From NCBI GenBank assembly GCA_024642185.1, contig JAHEBR010000116.1:1-6721 (forward strand): a DNA stretch of 6,721 nucleotides, given 5' to 3'. The notes under the pieces are model-generated. The model was given only the letters and a program-made list of their open reading frames with translations, did no database searches and was not told the DNA's origin. How positions within the stretch are numbered: the stretch's first letter is position 1; the number at the start of each line of letters is the position of its first letter. Below are positions 1 to 6,403 of the stretch, in pieces. The translations under genes were made by a program, and so were the position numbers. Origin of the DNA: Marivivens sp. (GTDB lineage: Bacteria > Pseudomonadota > Alphaproteobacteria > Rhodobacterales > Rhodobacteraceae).

Positions 1-960
1 AAGATCGCGCCGTCGATTGCCACGAACAACAAGATGGTCTGCAAACCGACCGAGCTGACGCCGCTCACTGCCATTGCGCTGGCCGATATCCTCTATGAAG
101 CGGGCCTGCCGCCCGAGATGTTCCAGATCGTCACCGGCCTTCCGGCCGATATCGGCGACGAGATGATCACTAACGAGAATATCGACATCATCACCTTCAC
201 CGGCGGCGTGCCGGTGGGCAAGATGATCGCCGGCAAAGCGGGCTATAAGCGCACGGCGCTGGAGCTGGGCGGCAATGATCCGATCATCATTCTCAATGAC
301 CTTGATGACGCCGATCTTGAGAAGGCCGCGGCCATTGCTGTGGCGGGGGCGACGGGCAATTCCGGCCAGCGCTGCACCGCGGTGAAGCGCATCCTTGTGC
401 AGGAAAGCGTGGCGGATCGCTTCGTGCCGATGGTTCTGGCCAAGGCCAAGGCGATCCGGTTTGGCGATCCGATGGACCCGGCGACCGAGTTGGGCTGTGT
501 GATCCATTCCAAGGCGGCCGAGCTTTTCGAGAAGCGCGTCTACATGGCCGAGGCGCAGGGGGCGAAGGTGCTCTATGACCCCGGCCGCAAGGGGGCGCTT
601 TTGCCGCCGATCGTTGTCGATCATGTGCCGCATGACAGCGAGCTCGTCATGGAAGAGACCTTTGGCCCGATCGTCCCCATCGTGCGGGTGCCGGATGATG
701 ATGCCGAGGTGATGCGGCTGTCGAACTCGACCGCCTTTGGCCTGTCGTCGGGCGTTTGCACCAACGATTTCCGCCGGATGCAGGCCTTTATCGAGGGGCT
801 GAATGTGGGCACGGTGAATATCTGGGAGCAGCCCGGCTATCGCATCGAGACCTCGCCCTTCGGCGGGATCAAGGATTCGGGCAATGGCGTGAAAGAAGGG
901 GTCAGCGAGGCGATGAAGTTTTTCACCAATGTGAAGACCTATTCGCTGCCCTGGCCGTAG
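1..960 (+). CDS. phnY: Phosphonoacetaldehyde dehydrogenase (aldehyde dehydrogenase family), 5' end missing
   Basis: This NAD(P)-dependent cytosolic aldehyde dehydrogenase probably oxidises phosphonoacetaldehyde to phosphonoacetate. The reading frame is open from base 1 and ends at TAG 958-960, giving 319 visible residues; about 165 N-terminal residues of a usual ~485 are missing, so the start is outside the window. Visible family marks are the FTGG cofactor-site motif (near residue 65), the general-base Glu in LELGGND (codon 262-264) and the catalytic Cys in SGQRCTA (codon 373-375), followed by EETFGPI and PFGGIKDSG. An Arg directly precedes the catalytic Cys and another sits in QPGYRIE (codon 841-843). 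From memory, PhnY of Sinorhizobium meliloti uses Arg residues at such places to hold the phosphonate, and its C-terminus ends in a similar KEGV-EAMK-FTN-KT-SLPW pattern. The pbfA-like neighbour supports the substrate. It could instead be another semialdehyde dehydrogenase; the ALDH family itself is certain. Confidence 0.8.
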   Translation, partial: KIAPSIATNNKMVCKPTELTPLTAIALADILYEAGLPPEMFQIVTGLPADIGDEMITNENIDIITFTGGVPVGKMIAGKAGYKRTALELGGNDPIIILNDLDDADLEKAAAIAVAGATGNSGQRCTAVKRILVQESVADRFVPMVLAKAKAIRFGDPMDPATELGCVIHSKAAELFEKRVYMAEAQGAKVLYDPGRKGALLPPIVVDHVPHDSELVMEETFGPIVPIVRVPDDDAEVMRLSNSTAFGLSSGVCTNDFRRMQAFIEGLNVGTVNIWEQPGYRIETSPFGGIKDSGNGVKEGVSEAMKFFTNVKTYSLPWP

Positions 961-1006
961 GGCCGCCTCCGGCGGGAGTATTTAGGGCCAAAAGAAGGGG
1001 CGAGGG
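961..1006 (+). other. Intergenic hairpin-forming element and pbfA ribosome binding site
   Basis: The 46-base gap between phnY and the next gene contains two mutually exclusive small hairpins. One has a 5-bp stem, CCGCC 963-967 with GGCGG 971-975 and a 3-base loop. The other has a 4-bp stem, CTCC 967-970 with GGAG 975-978. A short TATTT run follows at 979-983, so it could act as a weak terminator or attenuator, but the stem is short and the T-run brief. The string CTCCGGCGGGAGTATTT resembles an intergenic motif I recall as very common in Rhodobacterales genomes. The downstream purine-rich stretch GAAGGGG (994-1000) lies six bases before the ATG at 1007 and serves as the Shine-Dalgarno site. 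Confidence 0.45.
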
Positions 1007-2353
1007 ATGCGCCATACCGAGGGCGAGGCCAATACGTCGAAGGCGCGGGCAGAGTGGGCCGCGCGGGAGGAGGACGGGGCGACGCGCGATTTGCTGCGGC
1101 GGGACGGGGAGGCGTTTCTGCATCAGTCGCTGTCGTCGCCTTGTGTGTCGACCATCGCCAGGGCCGAGGGGATCTGGATCGAGGATACCGCCGGGCGGCG
1201 GTATATGGATTTCCATGGCAACTCGGTCCATCACATCGGCTACGGCCATCCGCGGCTCGTAGAGGCGATCAAGGCACAATTGGACGCCCTGCCCTTTTCG
1301 CCGCGTAGGTTTACCAATGAGGTGTCGGTCGAGCTGGCCGAGAAGCTGAAGGCCATCGCGCCGGGGGATCTGGGGCGGGTGCTTTTCACCACCGGCGGGT
1401 CGGATGCCAATGAGGTGGCGCTGCGGCTGGCGCGGGCGGCGACGGGGCGGTTCAAGACGCTGAGTTTCTGGGATGCCTTTCACGGCGCGGGATTTGGCGC
1501 CTCGTCGGTCGGCGGCGAAGCCACCTTCCGCAGCCATATCGCCGGGCCGCTTCTGCCGGGGGCCGAGCATATCGCGCCATTTCACTGCTATCACTGCGCC
1601 TATGGGCACGCGGGGCCGGAAAGCTGCGGCCTCGCGTGCGCGAAGATGGTCGACTATGTGCTGGGCCGCGAGGGCGATGTGGCGGCGGTGATTGCAGAGC
1701 CGATGCGGGCGGTGCCGGTCGTGCCGCCGAAGGGATACTGGAAGGCGGTGCAGGAGGCCTGCCACCGGCACGGGGCGCTTCTGATCATGGACGAGATTCC
1801 CACCGGGCTTGGCAAGACGGGGCGGATGTTTGCCTTCGAGCATGATGGGATCACGCCGGATATCGTGACGTTGGGAAAGGCGCTCGGCGGGGGGATCCTG
1901 CCGATTGCGGCGGTGATCGCGCGCGAGGAGCTCAACGTCGCGGGCGATTTCGCCATCGGGCATTATACGCACGAGAAGAACCCGGTGACGGCGCGGGCGG
2001 CGCTGACCACCCTCGAGATCATCGAAGAAGAGGGGCTGGTCGAGCGGGCGGCGGAGCTTGGCGGTTGGGCGATGGAACGCTTGCGCGAGGCGCTGGCGGG
2101 CAACGACCATGTGGGCGATATTCGCGGGCGGGGCCTGATGTTTGGCGTCGAGATGGTAACGAGCCGCGAGAGCCGGACGCCTGCGCCGGAACTGGCCGAG
2201 CGCATCTACTATGCCTCGCTGGCGGCGGGGCTTTCCTTCAAGATCAGCGCCGGGTCGGTTCTGACGCTCTCACCGCCCTTGACCATTTCGCGCGGCGACC
2301 TTGAGCGCGCCCTCGGCATCGTCACCACGGCGATCGTGGAGGCGACAGCTTGA
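1007..2353 (+). CDS. pbfA: Class III PLP enzyme, probable (R)-1-hydroxy-2-aminoethylphosphonate ammonia-lyase PbfA
   Basis: This 448-residue cytosolic fold-type I PLP enzyme belongs to the class III aminotransferase family. Visible marks are the cofactor phosphate-binding loop TTGGSDAN (128-135), the aromatic/His pair in DAFHG (156-160), the pyridine-N Asp in IMDEIPTG (D262), the Schiff-base Lys in LGKALGGG (K291) and Thr321 in YTHEKNP. The N-terminal MDFHGNSVHHIGYGHP (67-82) is the pattern I associate with PbfA, which removes ammonia from (R)-1-hydroxy-2-aminoethylphosphonate to give phosphonoacetaldehyde, the substrate of the neighbouring PhnY. Four cysteines form CX2C (194, 197) and CX3C (207, 211). 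ATG 1007 is chosen because GAAGGGG precedes it by six bases and the next in-frame Met (67) lies inside the fold. A true transaminase for 2-aminoethylphosphonate or another omega-amino substrate is the main alternative. The family is certain; the lyase role is inferred from motif memory and neighbours. Confidence 0.85.
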   Translation: MRHTEGEANTSKARAEWAAREEDGATRDLLRRDGEAFLHQSLSSPCVSTIARAEGIWIEDTAGRRYMDFHGNSVHHIGYGHPRLVEAIKAQLDALPFSPRRFTNEVSVELAEKLKAIAPGDLGRVLFTTGGSDANEVALRLARAATGRFKTLSFWDAFHGAGFGASSVGGEATFRSHIAGPLLPGAEHIAPFHCYHCAYGHAGPESCGLACAKMVDYVLGREGDVAAVIAEPMRAVPVVPPKGYWKAVQEACHRHGALLIMDEIPTGLGKTGRMFAFEHDGITPDIVTLGKALGGGILPIAAVIAREELNVAGDFAIGHYTHEKNPVTARAALTTLEIIEEEGLVERAAELGGWAMERLREALAGNDHVGDIRGRGLMFGVEMVTSRESRTPAPELAERIYYASLAAGLSFKISAGSVLTLSPPLTISRGDLERALGIVTTAIVEATA

Positions 2354-3186
2354 GCGCAGGCGTCATCGCCATCGTACTTTGCGCCGCGCTCATGCACGCG
2401 CTGTGGAACGCGCTGATCAAAGGCGCGGGCGACAGGACGGTGATGCTTGGCCTCATCGCTTTGGGCCATGTGATCCCCGGCTTTGCGCTGGCGTTGAACC
2501 TGCCCGCGCCTGATCCGTCCTCCTGGGCCTTTATCGCGCTCTCGACGGTCATTCACTGGGGCTATTACTATCTCCTCAACCTCGCTTACCGCAGCGGCGA
2601 TCTCTCGGTCGTCTATCCCATCGCCCGTGGGGCGGCGCCGCTCTTGGTGGCTCTTGGGGCATGGGCCGCGATCGGCGAAGCCCTGCCACCGCTTGCTTGG
2701 GTCGGCATCGGCGCCATCTCCGCCGGCATTTTCCTTCTCGTGCGGCCATCCCGGCTGGGTCATGCCCACCGGGGCAGTATCCTGGCCGCGCTTGGAACAG
2801 CGCTGACGGTCGCGGCCTATTCCGTCGCCGACGGCATTGGCGTGCGGGCGTCGCAAGAGGCGCTGGCCTATGTGGCCTGGCTCTTCACCGCCGAGATCTT
2901 TGTCGCGGCCTTTGTTCTTGGCACCCGGCATAAGAGGCTTCGCGCCATGAGCGGGCGGACGGTGATCATCGGTCTTGCCGGGGGCGTTATCTCCGGCGCG
3001 GCCTATGCCTTGGCGCTCTACGCCAAGACCATCGCGCCAATCGGCATGGTTTCGGCCATGCGCGAAACCTCGGTGATTTTTGCCGCGCTTTTTGGGGTGA
3101 TTTGGTTTGGTGAGGGGCCGAAGCTGCAGCGCCTGATCGCTTCCGGCGTTGTCTGCTTCGGGATCCTGTTGATCGGGCTCGCCTAA
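2350..3186 (+). CDS. DMT/EamA-family ten-helix membrane protein, phosphonate-cluster type
   Basis: The 278-residue product is an inner-membrane protein with two EamA repeats (about 3-133 and 144-278) and roughly ten hydrophobic helices: about 4-22, 31-50, 58-80, 87-108, 113-131, 143-161, 171-191, 204-224, 228-252 and 260-277. Repeat ends show the typical pattern: YPIARGAAPLLVALGAW with a following GE (109-110), and RETSVIFAALFG with a following GE (254-255). The start is TTG at 2350, overlapping the pbfA TGA by four bases (TTGA). It is supported by GGAGG at 2338-2342, seven bases upstream; the next Met (15) would cut away part of helix 1. The overlap implies translational coupling with pbfA. 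Drug/metabolite transporters of this family usually import or export small metabolites. I recall a DMT subgroup described as phosphonate-utilisation-associated membrane proteins, which fits the neighbours, but the substrate and direction are unknown. Confidence 0.85.
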   Translation: MSAGVIAIVLCAALMHALWNALIKGAGDRTVMLGLIALGHVIPGFALALNLPAPDPSSWAFIALSTVIHWGYYYLLNLAYRSGDLSVVYPIARGAAPLLVALGAWAAIGEALPPLAWVGIGAISAGIFLLVRPSRLGHAHRGSILAALGTALTVAAYSVADGIGVRASQEALAYVAWLFTAEIFVAAFVLGTRHKRLRAMSGRTVIIGLAGGVISGAAYALALYAKTIAPIGMVSAMRETSVIFAALFGVIWFGEGPKLQRLIASGVVCFGILLIGLA

Positions 3187-3280
3187 AACCCACATATTCC
3201 CATAAAATAACGCGCAATTGCGCGGCTATCTCTGGACATTCGTGGGGTATGGGTGTGATCTAATGATGAAGGAGCCCCCG
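3187..3280 (+). promoter_or_regulatory. Regulatory gap upstream of the deoR-type gene with a perfect 14-bp palindrome
   Basis: This 94-base gap is the largest break within the + strand gene series and begins with an AT-rich stretch unlike its surroundings. TAAAAT (3203-3208) matches five of six bases of a -10 box, although no convincing -35 is seen 16-18 bases before it. Two bases further on lies CGCGCAATTGCGCG (3211-3224), a perfect palindrome that would overlap the predicted transcription start, as a repressor operator often does. A second weak promoter candidate is TGGACA (3233-3238), but its best -10 (TCTAAT, 3259-3264) is 20 bases away, which is too far. AAGGAG (3269-3274) is the ribosome binding site for ATG 3281. 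Autoregulation by the DeoR protein is inference. Confidence 0.4.
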
Positions 3281-4078
3281 ATGGTCAAAATCGCAGAGCC
3301 GCATTCCACCCACCGCGAGGTCGAGCTTCTCGAGACCCTGCGCAGCCTCGGCGGCTCGTCGCGGACTGCGGCACTGGCCGAGGCGTTGGGCGTCTCTGAG
3401 GAAACGATCCGGCGGACAGTGAAGGCACTGGCCAAATCGGGGCTTTTGCAACGCGTGCACGGGGGTGTCTACCTCACCAACAAGGATGCCTTGTCGCCCT
3501 TTGCCGCGCGGCTCGGGAAACACGCGGAAGAAAAGAGCCGGATCGCCACGCAGGCGGCGGCGATGATCCCCAATGGCTCGTCAGTCTTTCTCGATGTGGG
3601 CTCGACCACCGCCTTCGTAGCCGAACGCCTAAAGGATCACCGTGATCTGACGGTGATCACCAACGCGATGACCCCGGCGCAGGCGCTTGTCGGGCGCAAC
3701 GGCAATCGCGTCTATCTTGTGGGTGGCGAGCTTCGCGAAGTTGAATCCGGCGCGTTCGGCATCTGGACCGTTTCCTATGTCAGTCAGTTTCACATCGATA
3801 CCGCAGTTCTTAGTGTCGACGGGATCGATGCGAGCAGCGGTTTTCTTCTGGCGGGCGCCGCCGAAGCCGATCTGGCGCGCGCCGTCGTTTCCCGCGCAAA
3901 GCGGCGCATCGTCGTTGCCGATCACAGTAAATTCGGCCAGCCCGCGCCCTTTGTCGCCTGCCCCGCCGAAAGCATTGACGTTGTTGTGACCGACAAGATC
4001 CCGCGGCAAGTCTTCGAGAAGCGACTTGCCGAGTGGGAAATCGAGCTCGTCGTTGCCGGTGCAAAGGAACGGAAGTAG
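3281..4078 (+). CDS. DeoR-family transcriptional regulator, probable regulator of the phosphonate genes
   Basis: The 265-residue cytosolic DNA-binding protein has an N-terminal winged helix of DeoR type (about 12-66), ending in the signature GVSEETIRR, KSGLLQRVHGGVYL. The C-terminal DeoR sensor domain spans about 82-240, with DVGSTT (105-110), VITNAM (125-130), VGGELRE (147-153), SVDGID (178-183) and VADHSKFG (212-219). In this family the D-x-GSTT loop and the Lys near the end typically bind the phosphate of a phosphorylated effector. The usual Asp after TIRR in the recognition helix is Thr46 here. ATG 3281 is chosen over upstream TTG 3218 and ATG 3263/3266 because AAGGAG lies six bases before it and the length then matches the usual 250-265; TTG 3218 sits inside the palindrome. 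Its position between pbfA and the phosphate carrier suggests it senses a phosphonate or phosphate-bearing intermediate. That effector is inference. Confidence 0.9.
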   Translation: MVKIAEPHSTHREVELLETLRSLGGSSRTAALAEALGVSEETIRRTVKALAKSGLLQRVHGGVYLTNKDALSPFAARLGKHAEEKSRIATQAAAMIPNGSSVFLDVGSTTAFVAERLKDHRDLTVITNAMTPAQALVGRNGNRVYLVGGELREVESGAFGIWTVSYVSQFHIDTAVLSVDGIDASSGFLLAGAAEADLARAVVSRAKRRIVVADHSKFGQPAPFVACPAESIDVVVTDKIPRQVFEKRLAEWEIELVVAGAKERK

Positions 4079-4084
4079 AGGCCT

Positions 4085-5764
4085 ATGGCAATCCTGACAT
4101 TCCTTGTTCAACTCGCCGGCGCGACGATGCTCCTGCTCTTTGCTGTCCGAATGGTTCGCACCGGAATCGAGCGCGCTTTTGGCTCGGCATTCCAGGAAAT
4201 GGTGACGGCCCCTCGCCCGCGCCTGCAAACAGCGGCACTGGGCCTCTTGCTGGCAGTCGTTCTGCAAAGCTCGGCCGCGGTGGCACTTTTGGTTGCGGGG
4301 TTTGCCGGGGCCGGCGGGCTTGCCTTTGGCACGGGCCTTGCGGCGGCGCTTGGGGCCGATCTTGGCTCGGCGCTTCTGATTCAGATTCTGTCGCTCAAGC
4401 TTGATGCCTTGGCGCCCCTACTTTTGGCTGTCGGCGGATTTCTCTTTCTCAAAACCGAGAAACGCAGCCTCAAACAGGCGGGCCGGATTATCCTTGGCAT
4501 CGCCTTTATTCTCGTGGCTCTGCGGTTCCTGCGCGAGACGATGGAGCCGATCCGCGACAGCGGCGTTTTGCCTGCCCTATCGGCCTATCTTGAAAAGGAT
4601 TTCATCACCTCTTTCATCGCCGGCGCTGTTCTCGCCTTCGTCATGCATTCCTCGGTGGCCGCGATCCTGATGTGCGTAACCGTCGTGGCAATCGGCGCCC
4701 TGCCGCTTGGCGCGGGTATTTCGCTCATCCTTGGGGCCAATCTTGGCTCGGCCTTGATCCCGGTCTGGCTCTCGCGAGATATGGAGCCTGCGGGGCGGCG
4801 TATCCCGATAGCAAATCTGGCGCTGCGGGGATCGGCGGCGATCCTTTCGGTTCTGATCCTCAATCTCGCGGCGGTTGATCTCTTTCCGCAAGCCCTGCCA
4901 CCTGCGCAGGAGCTGATCCTTGTCCACATCGGCTTTAACGTGCTGGTCCTTTTGATCGGTCTGCCCTTGGCAACTGGCCTCGAGGGGCCGCTCAGATCGC
5001 TCTTTCCCGACCCGCCAGAAGAGAGCCCGACCGCGCCGACCCATCATCGCAGTTTTCTTGATCCCGCCGTTCAGCATCGCCCTGCCGCAGCGCTCGCCTC
5101 GATGCGCCGCGAAGTTCTGAGGATGGAGCAGGTCGTCGAGGAAATGGTCGCTCCGGCGATGGAGCTTTACTCCAGCTACGACAAGCGCCGGATGCAGGCC
5201 ATTCGCGCCAAGGATCTGATCGTCAACGATGCCTTTGACGGCATCCGCCGCTATGCTTCGGGGATCGGTGTCGAGAAGATGTCGAAGGCCGAAGAGAAGG
5301 AGTTGCGCGAGCTTTTGGAGTTTGCCATCGCGCTCGAAGCGGCGGGCGATATCGTCGCCAAGGGTCTGACCGCGCTCGCCGCCGAAAAGAACGACAAGAA
5401 CATCGCCTTTTCTGAAGAGGGCCTGAAAGAGTTGGCCGTGATGCACGCGCGGGTCATGCATAACCTTGATCTCGCGGCGCGGGTCCTCGTTTCAAACGAT
5501 CCCGAAAGCGCCCGGCTCCTTCTGTCCGAGAAAGACGAGATGCGTGTGCTGCACCGCGCCACGCGCAAGAAACACCTGCGCCGCCTGAGCGCCGGAGAGA
5601 CAACGAGCCTAGAATCAAGCGATGTGCATCTCGAAACCGCGCATTCGCTCAAGGAAATCAACTCTCAGATCGCCTCGATCGCCTATCCGATCCTGTTCCG
5701 CGAGGGGCAGCTTCTTGACACCCGCCTCATCAACCGGATGGACGAAACCTACCCCGAGACCTGA
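4085..5764 (+). CDS. Na+/phosphate carrier (NptA/YjbB type) with C-terminal PhoU-like domain
   Basis: The 559-residue inner-membrane protein has two inverted Na/Pi cotransporter repeats followed by a cytosolic helical PhoU-like domain. Repeat 1 carries LQSSAA (60-65) and GADLGS (90-95); repeat 2 carries MHSSVA (187-192) and GANLGS (218-222 region). The canonical Gln of the second QSS motif is replaced by His188. Hydrophobic segments run from about residue 4 to 300; a Pro-rich linker (307-325) precedes the charged helical domain (about 338-545). The homologue YjbB of E. coli exports phosphate, so here the protein may remove phosphate freed by phosphonate cleavage; import is also possible. The gene begins six bases after the deoR-type stop, so the two are probably co-transcribed. 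GGAAG (4071-4075) and AGAGG (4077-4081) are candidate ribosome binding sites before ATG 4085. The 3' end overlaps the convergent tetR gene by 16 bases. Confidence 0.9.
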   Translation: MAILTFLVQLAGATMLLLFAVRMVRTGIERAFGSAFQEMVTAPRPRLQTAALGLLLAVVLQSSAAVALLVAGFAGAGGLAFGTGLAAALGADLGSALLIQILSLKLDALAPLLLAVGGFLFLKTEKRSLKQAGRIILGIAFILVALRFLRETMEPIRDSGVLPALSAYLEKDFITSFIAGAVLAFVMHSSVAAILMCVTVVAIGALPLGAGISLILGANLGSALIPVWLSRDMEPAGRRIPIANLALRGSAAILSVLILNLAAVDLFPQALPPAQELILVHIGFNVLVLLIGLPLATGLEGPLRSLFPDPPEESPTAPTHHRSFLDPAVQHRPAAALASMRREVLRMEQVVEEMVAPAMELYSSYDKRRMQAIRAKDLIVNDAFDGIRRYASGIGVEKMSKAEEKELRELLEFAIALEAAGDIVAKGLTALAAEKNDKNIAFSEEGLKELAVMHARVMHNLDLAARVLVSNDPESARLLLSEKDEMRVLHRATRKKHLRRLSAGETTSLESSDVHLETAHSLKEINSQIASIAYPILFREGQLLDTRLINRMDETYPET

Positions 5765-6393
5765 CCCTCTTGGAAATGGGAGGGAAAGACGGCGGCAAGG
5801 TAGGCCAGAACCCTCGCCTTCGCCCCTTCGGCCGAGAACCTTTCAGGATACATCAGGATGTTGAGCCAAAGCCCGTCGAAAAGCCCCTCGAGCGTGGCAG
5901 CCACATCGCGCGCCTCGATCCCCGAATAATGCCCTTGAGCAATGATGCCCGCGCAAAGCTCGGTCACCACATCCATCCGCTCGTCATCGATCCCGGTCGC
6001 CGTTGCGCGGTAGGACTTGCGGTGAACCGGATTGCCGAAGAAGGCGAACCAGACGGCTAGCTTGCGCCGGTTGCAGATGCGGGGATGAAACTGGGCGTCG
6101 ATAATGGCGCCGATCTTGCCTGCGGGCGAAAGATCGCCGCGCCCGGCCTGCGCCTGCCACATGTCGCGATGCTCTTCTGCCAGCGACATAAGCACGGCCC
6201 GAATAAGCCCGTCCTTGCTGCCGAAATGGAAATTGGCAAGCCCCAGAGACAGCCCGGCCTTGCGGGTAATCTCGGGCAGGGTGGCGCCCGATATCCCCGC
6301 TTCGCCAATCACCGAGATCGTTGCATCGATCAGCTGCCTGCGCCGTTCTTCGGGCGGGGCGGTGCGCGCGGTTTTCCCCTTTTCAGCAGCCAT
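5749..6393 (-). CDS. BetI-like TetR-family transcriptional repressor
   Basis: The 214-residue protein is a TetR-family dimeric repressor. The N-terminal helix-turn-helix (about 16-64) reads RRRQLIDAT, then ATLPEITRKAGLSLGLANFHF and SKDGLI. The C-terminal ligand domain resembles that of the choline-sensing repressor BetI, seen in KLAVWFAFFGNP (111-122) and LEGLFDGLWLN (168-178). ATG 6393 is chosen over the TTG at 6423 because AGAGG lies seven bases before it and the residues between are not part of the fold; the TTG start would also place the palindromic operator inside the coding region. It is divergent from the FAD oxidoreductase gene and separated by 100 bases holding a 24-bp near-palindrome, so repression of itself and of the neighbour is likely. 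The ligand is probably a quaternary or N-methylated amine by analogy with BetI, but this is inference. It ends with TAG inside the 3' end of the Na/Pi carrier gene. Confidence 0.9.
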   Translation of the reverse strand: MAAEKGKTARTAPPEERRRQLIDATISVIGEAGISGATLPEITRKAGLSLGLANFHFGSKDGLIRAVLMSLAEEHRDMWQAQAGRGDLSPAGKIGAIIDAQFHPRICNRRKLAVWFAFFGNPVHRKSYRATATGIDDERMDVVTELCAGIIAQGHYSGIEARDVAATLEGLFDGLWLNILMYPERFSAEGAKARVLAYLAAVFPSHFQEGQVSG

Positions 6394-6403
6394 GGCGGCC
6401 TCT

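Noticed and set aside
923..2110. Long antisense open frame of 395 codons on the - strand
   Set aside because: It lies wholly opposite the well-supported PLP enzyme and the phnY end. Its translation is rich in Arg and Pro with no family motifs, as expected for the mirror of a GC-biased gene.
2209..3195. Antisense open frame of 328 codons on the - strand
   Set aside because: It is opposite the EamA-family gene. The product is a charged, Gly/Arg/Asp-rich sequence with no recognisable domain, and no convincing ribosome binding site was seen.
3218..3280. N-terminal extension of the DeoR-type gene from TTG 3218
   Set aside because: The TTG lies within the 14-bp palindrome and has no ribosome binding site, whereas ATG 3281 has AAGGAG at ideal spacing and gives the usual family length.
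4577..5461. Antisense open frame of 294 codons opposite the Na/Pi carrier
   Set aside because: The sense frame has clear transporter and PhoU-like features; the antisense product is His/Arg-rich without motifs.
5765..5784. Hairpin CCCTC/GAGGG just after the Na/Pi carrier stop, as a terminator
   Set aside because: The stem is only five to six pairs, is followed by AAAGAC rather than a T-run on the + strand, and lies within the tetR coding end.
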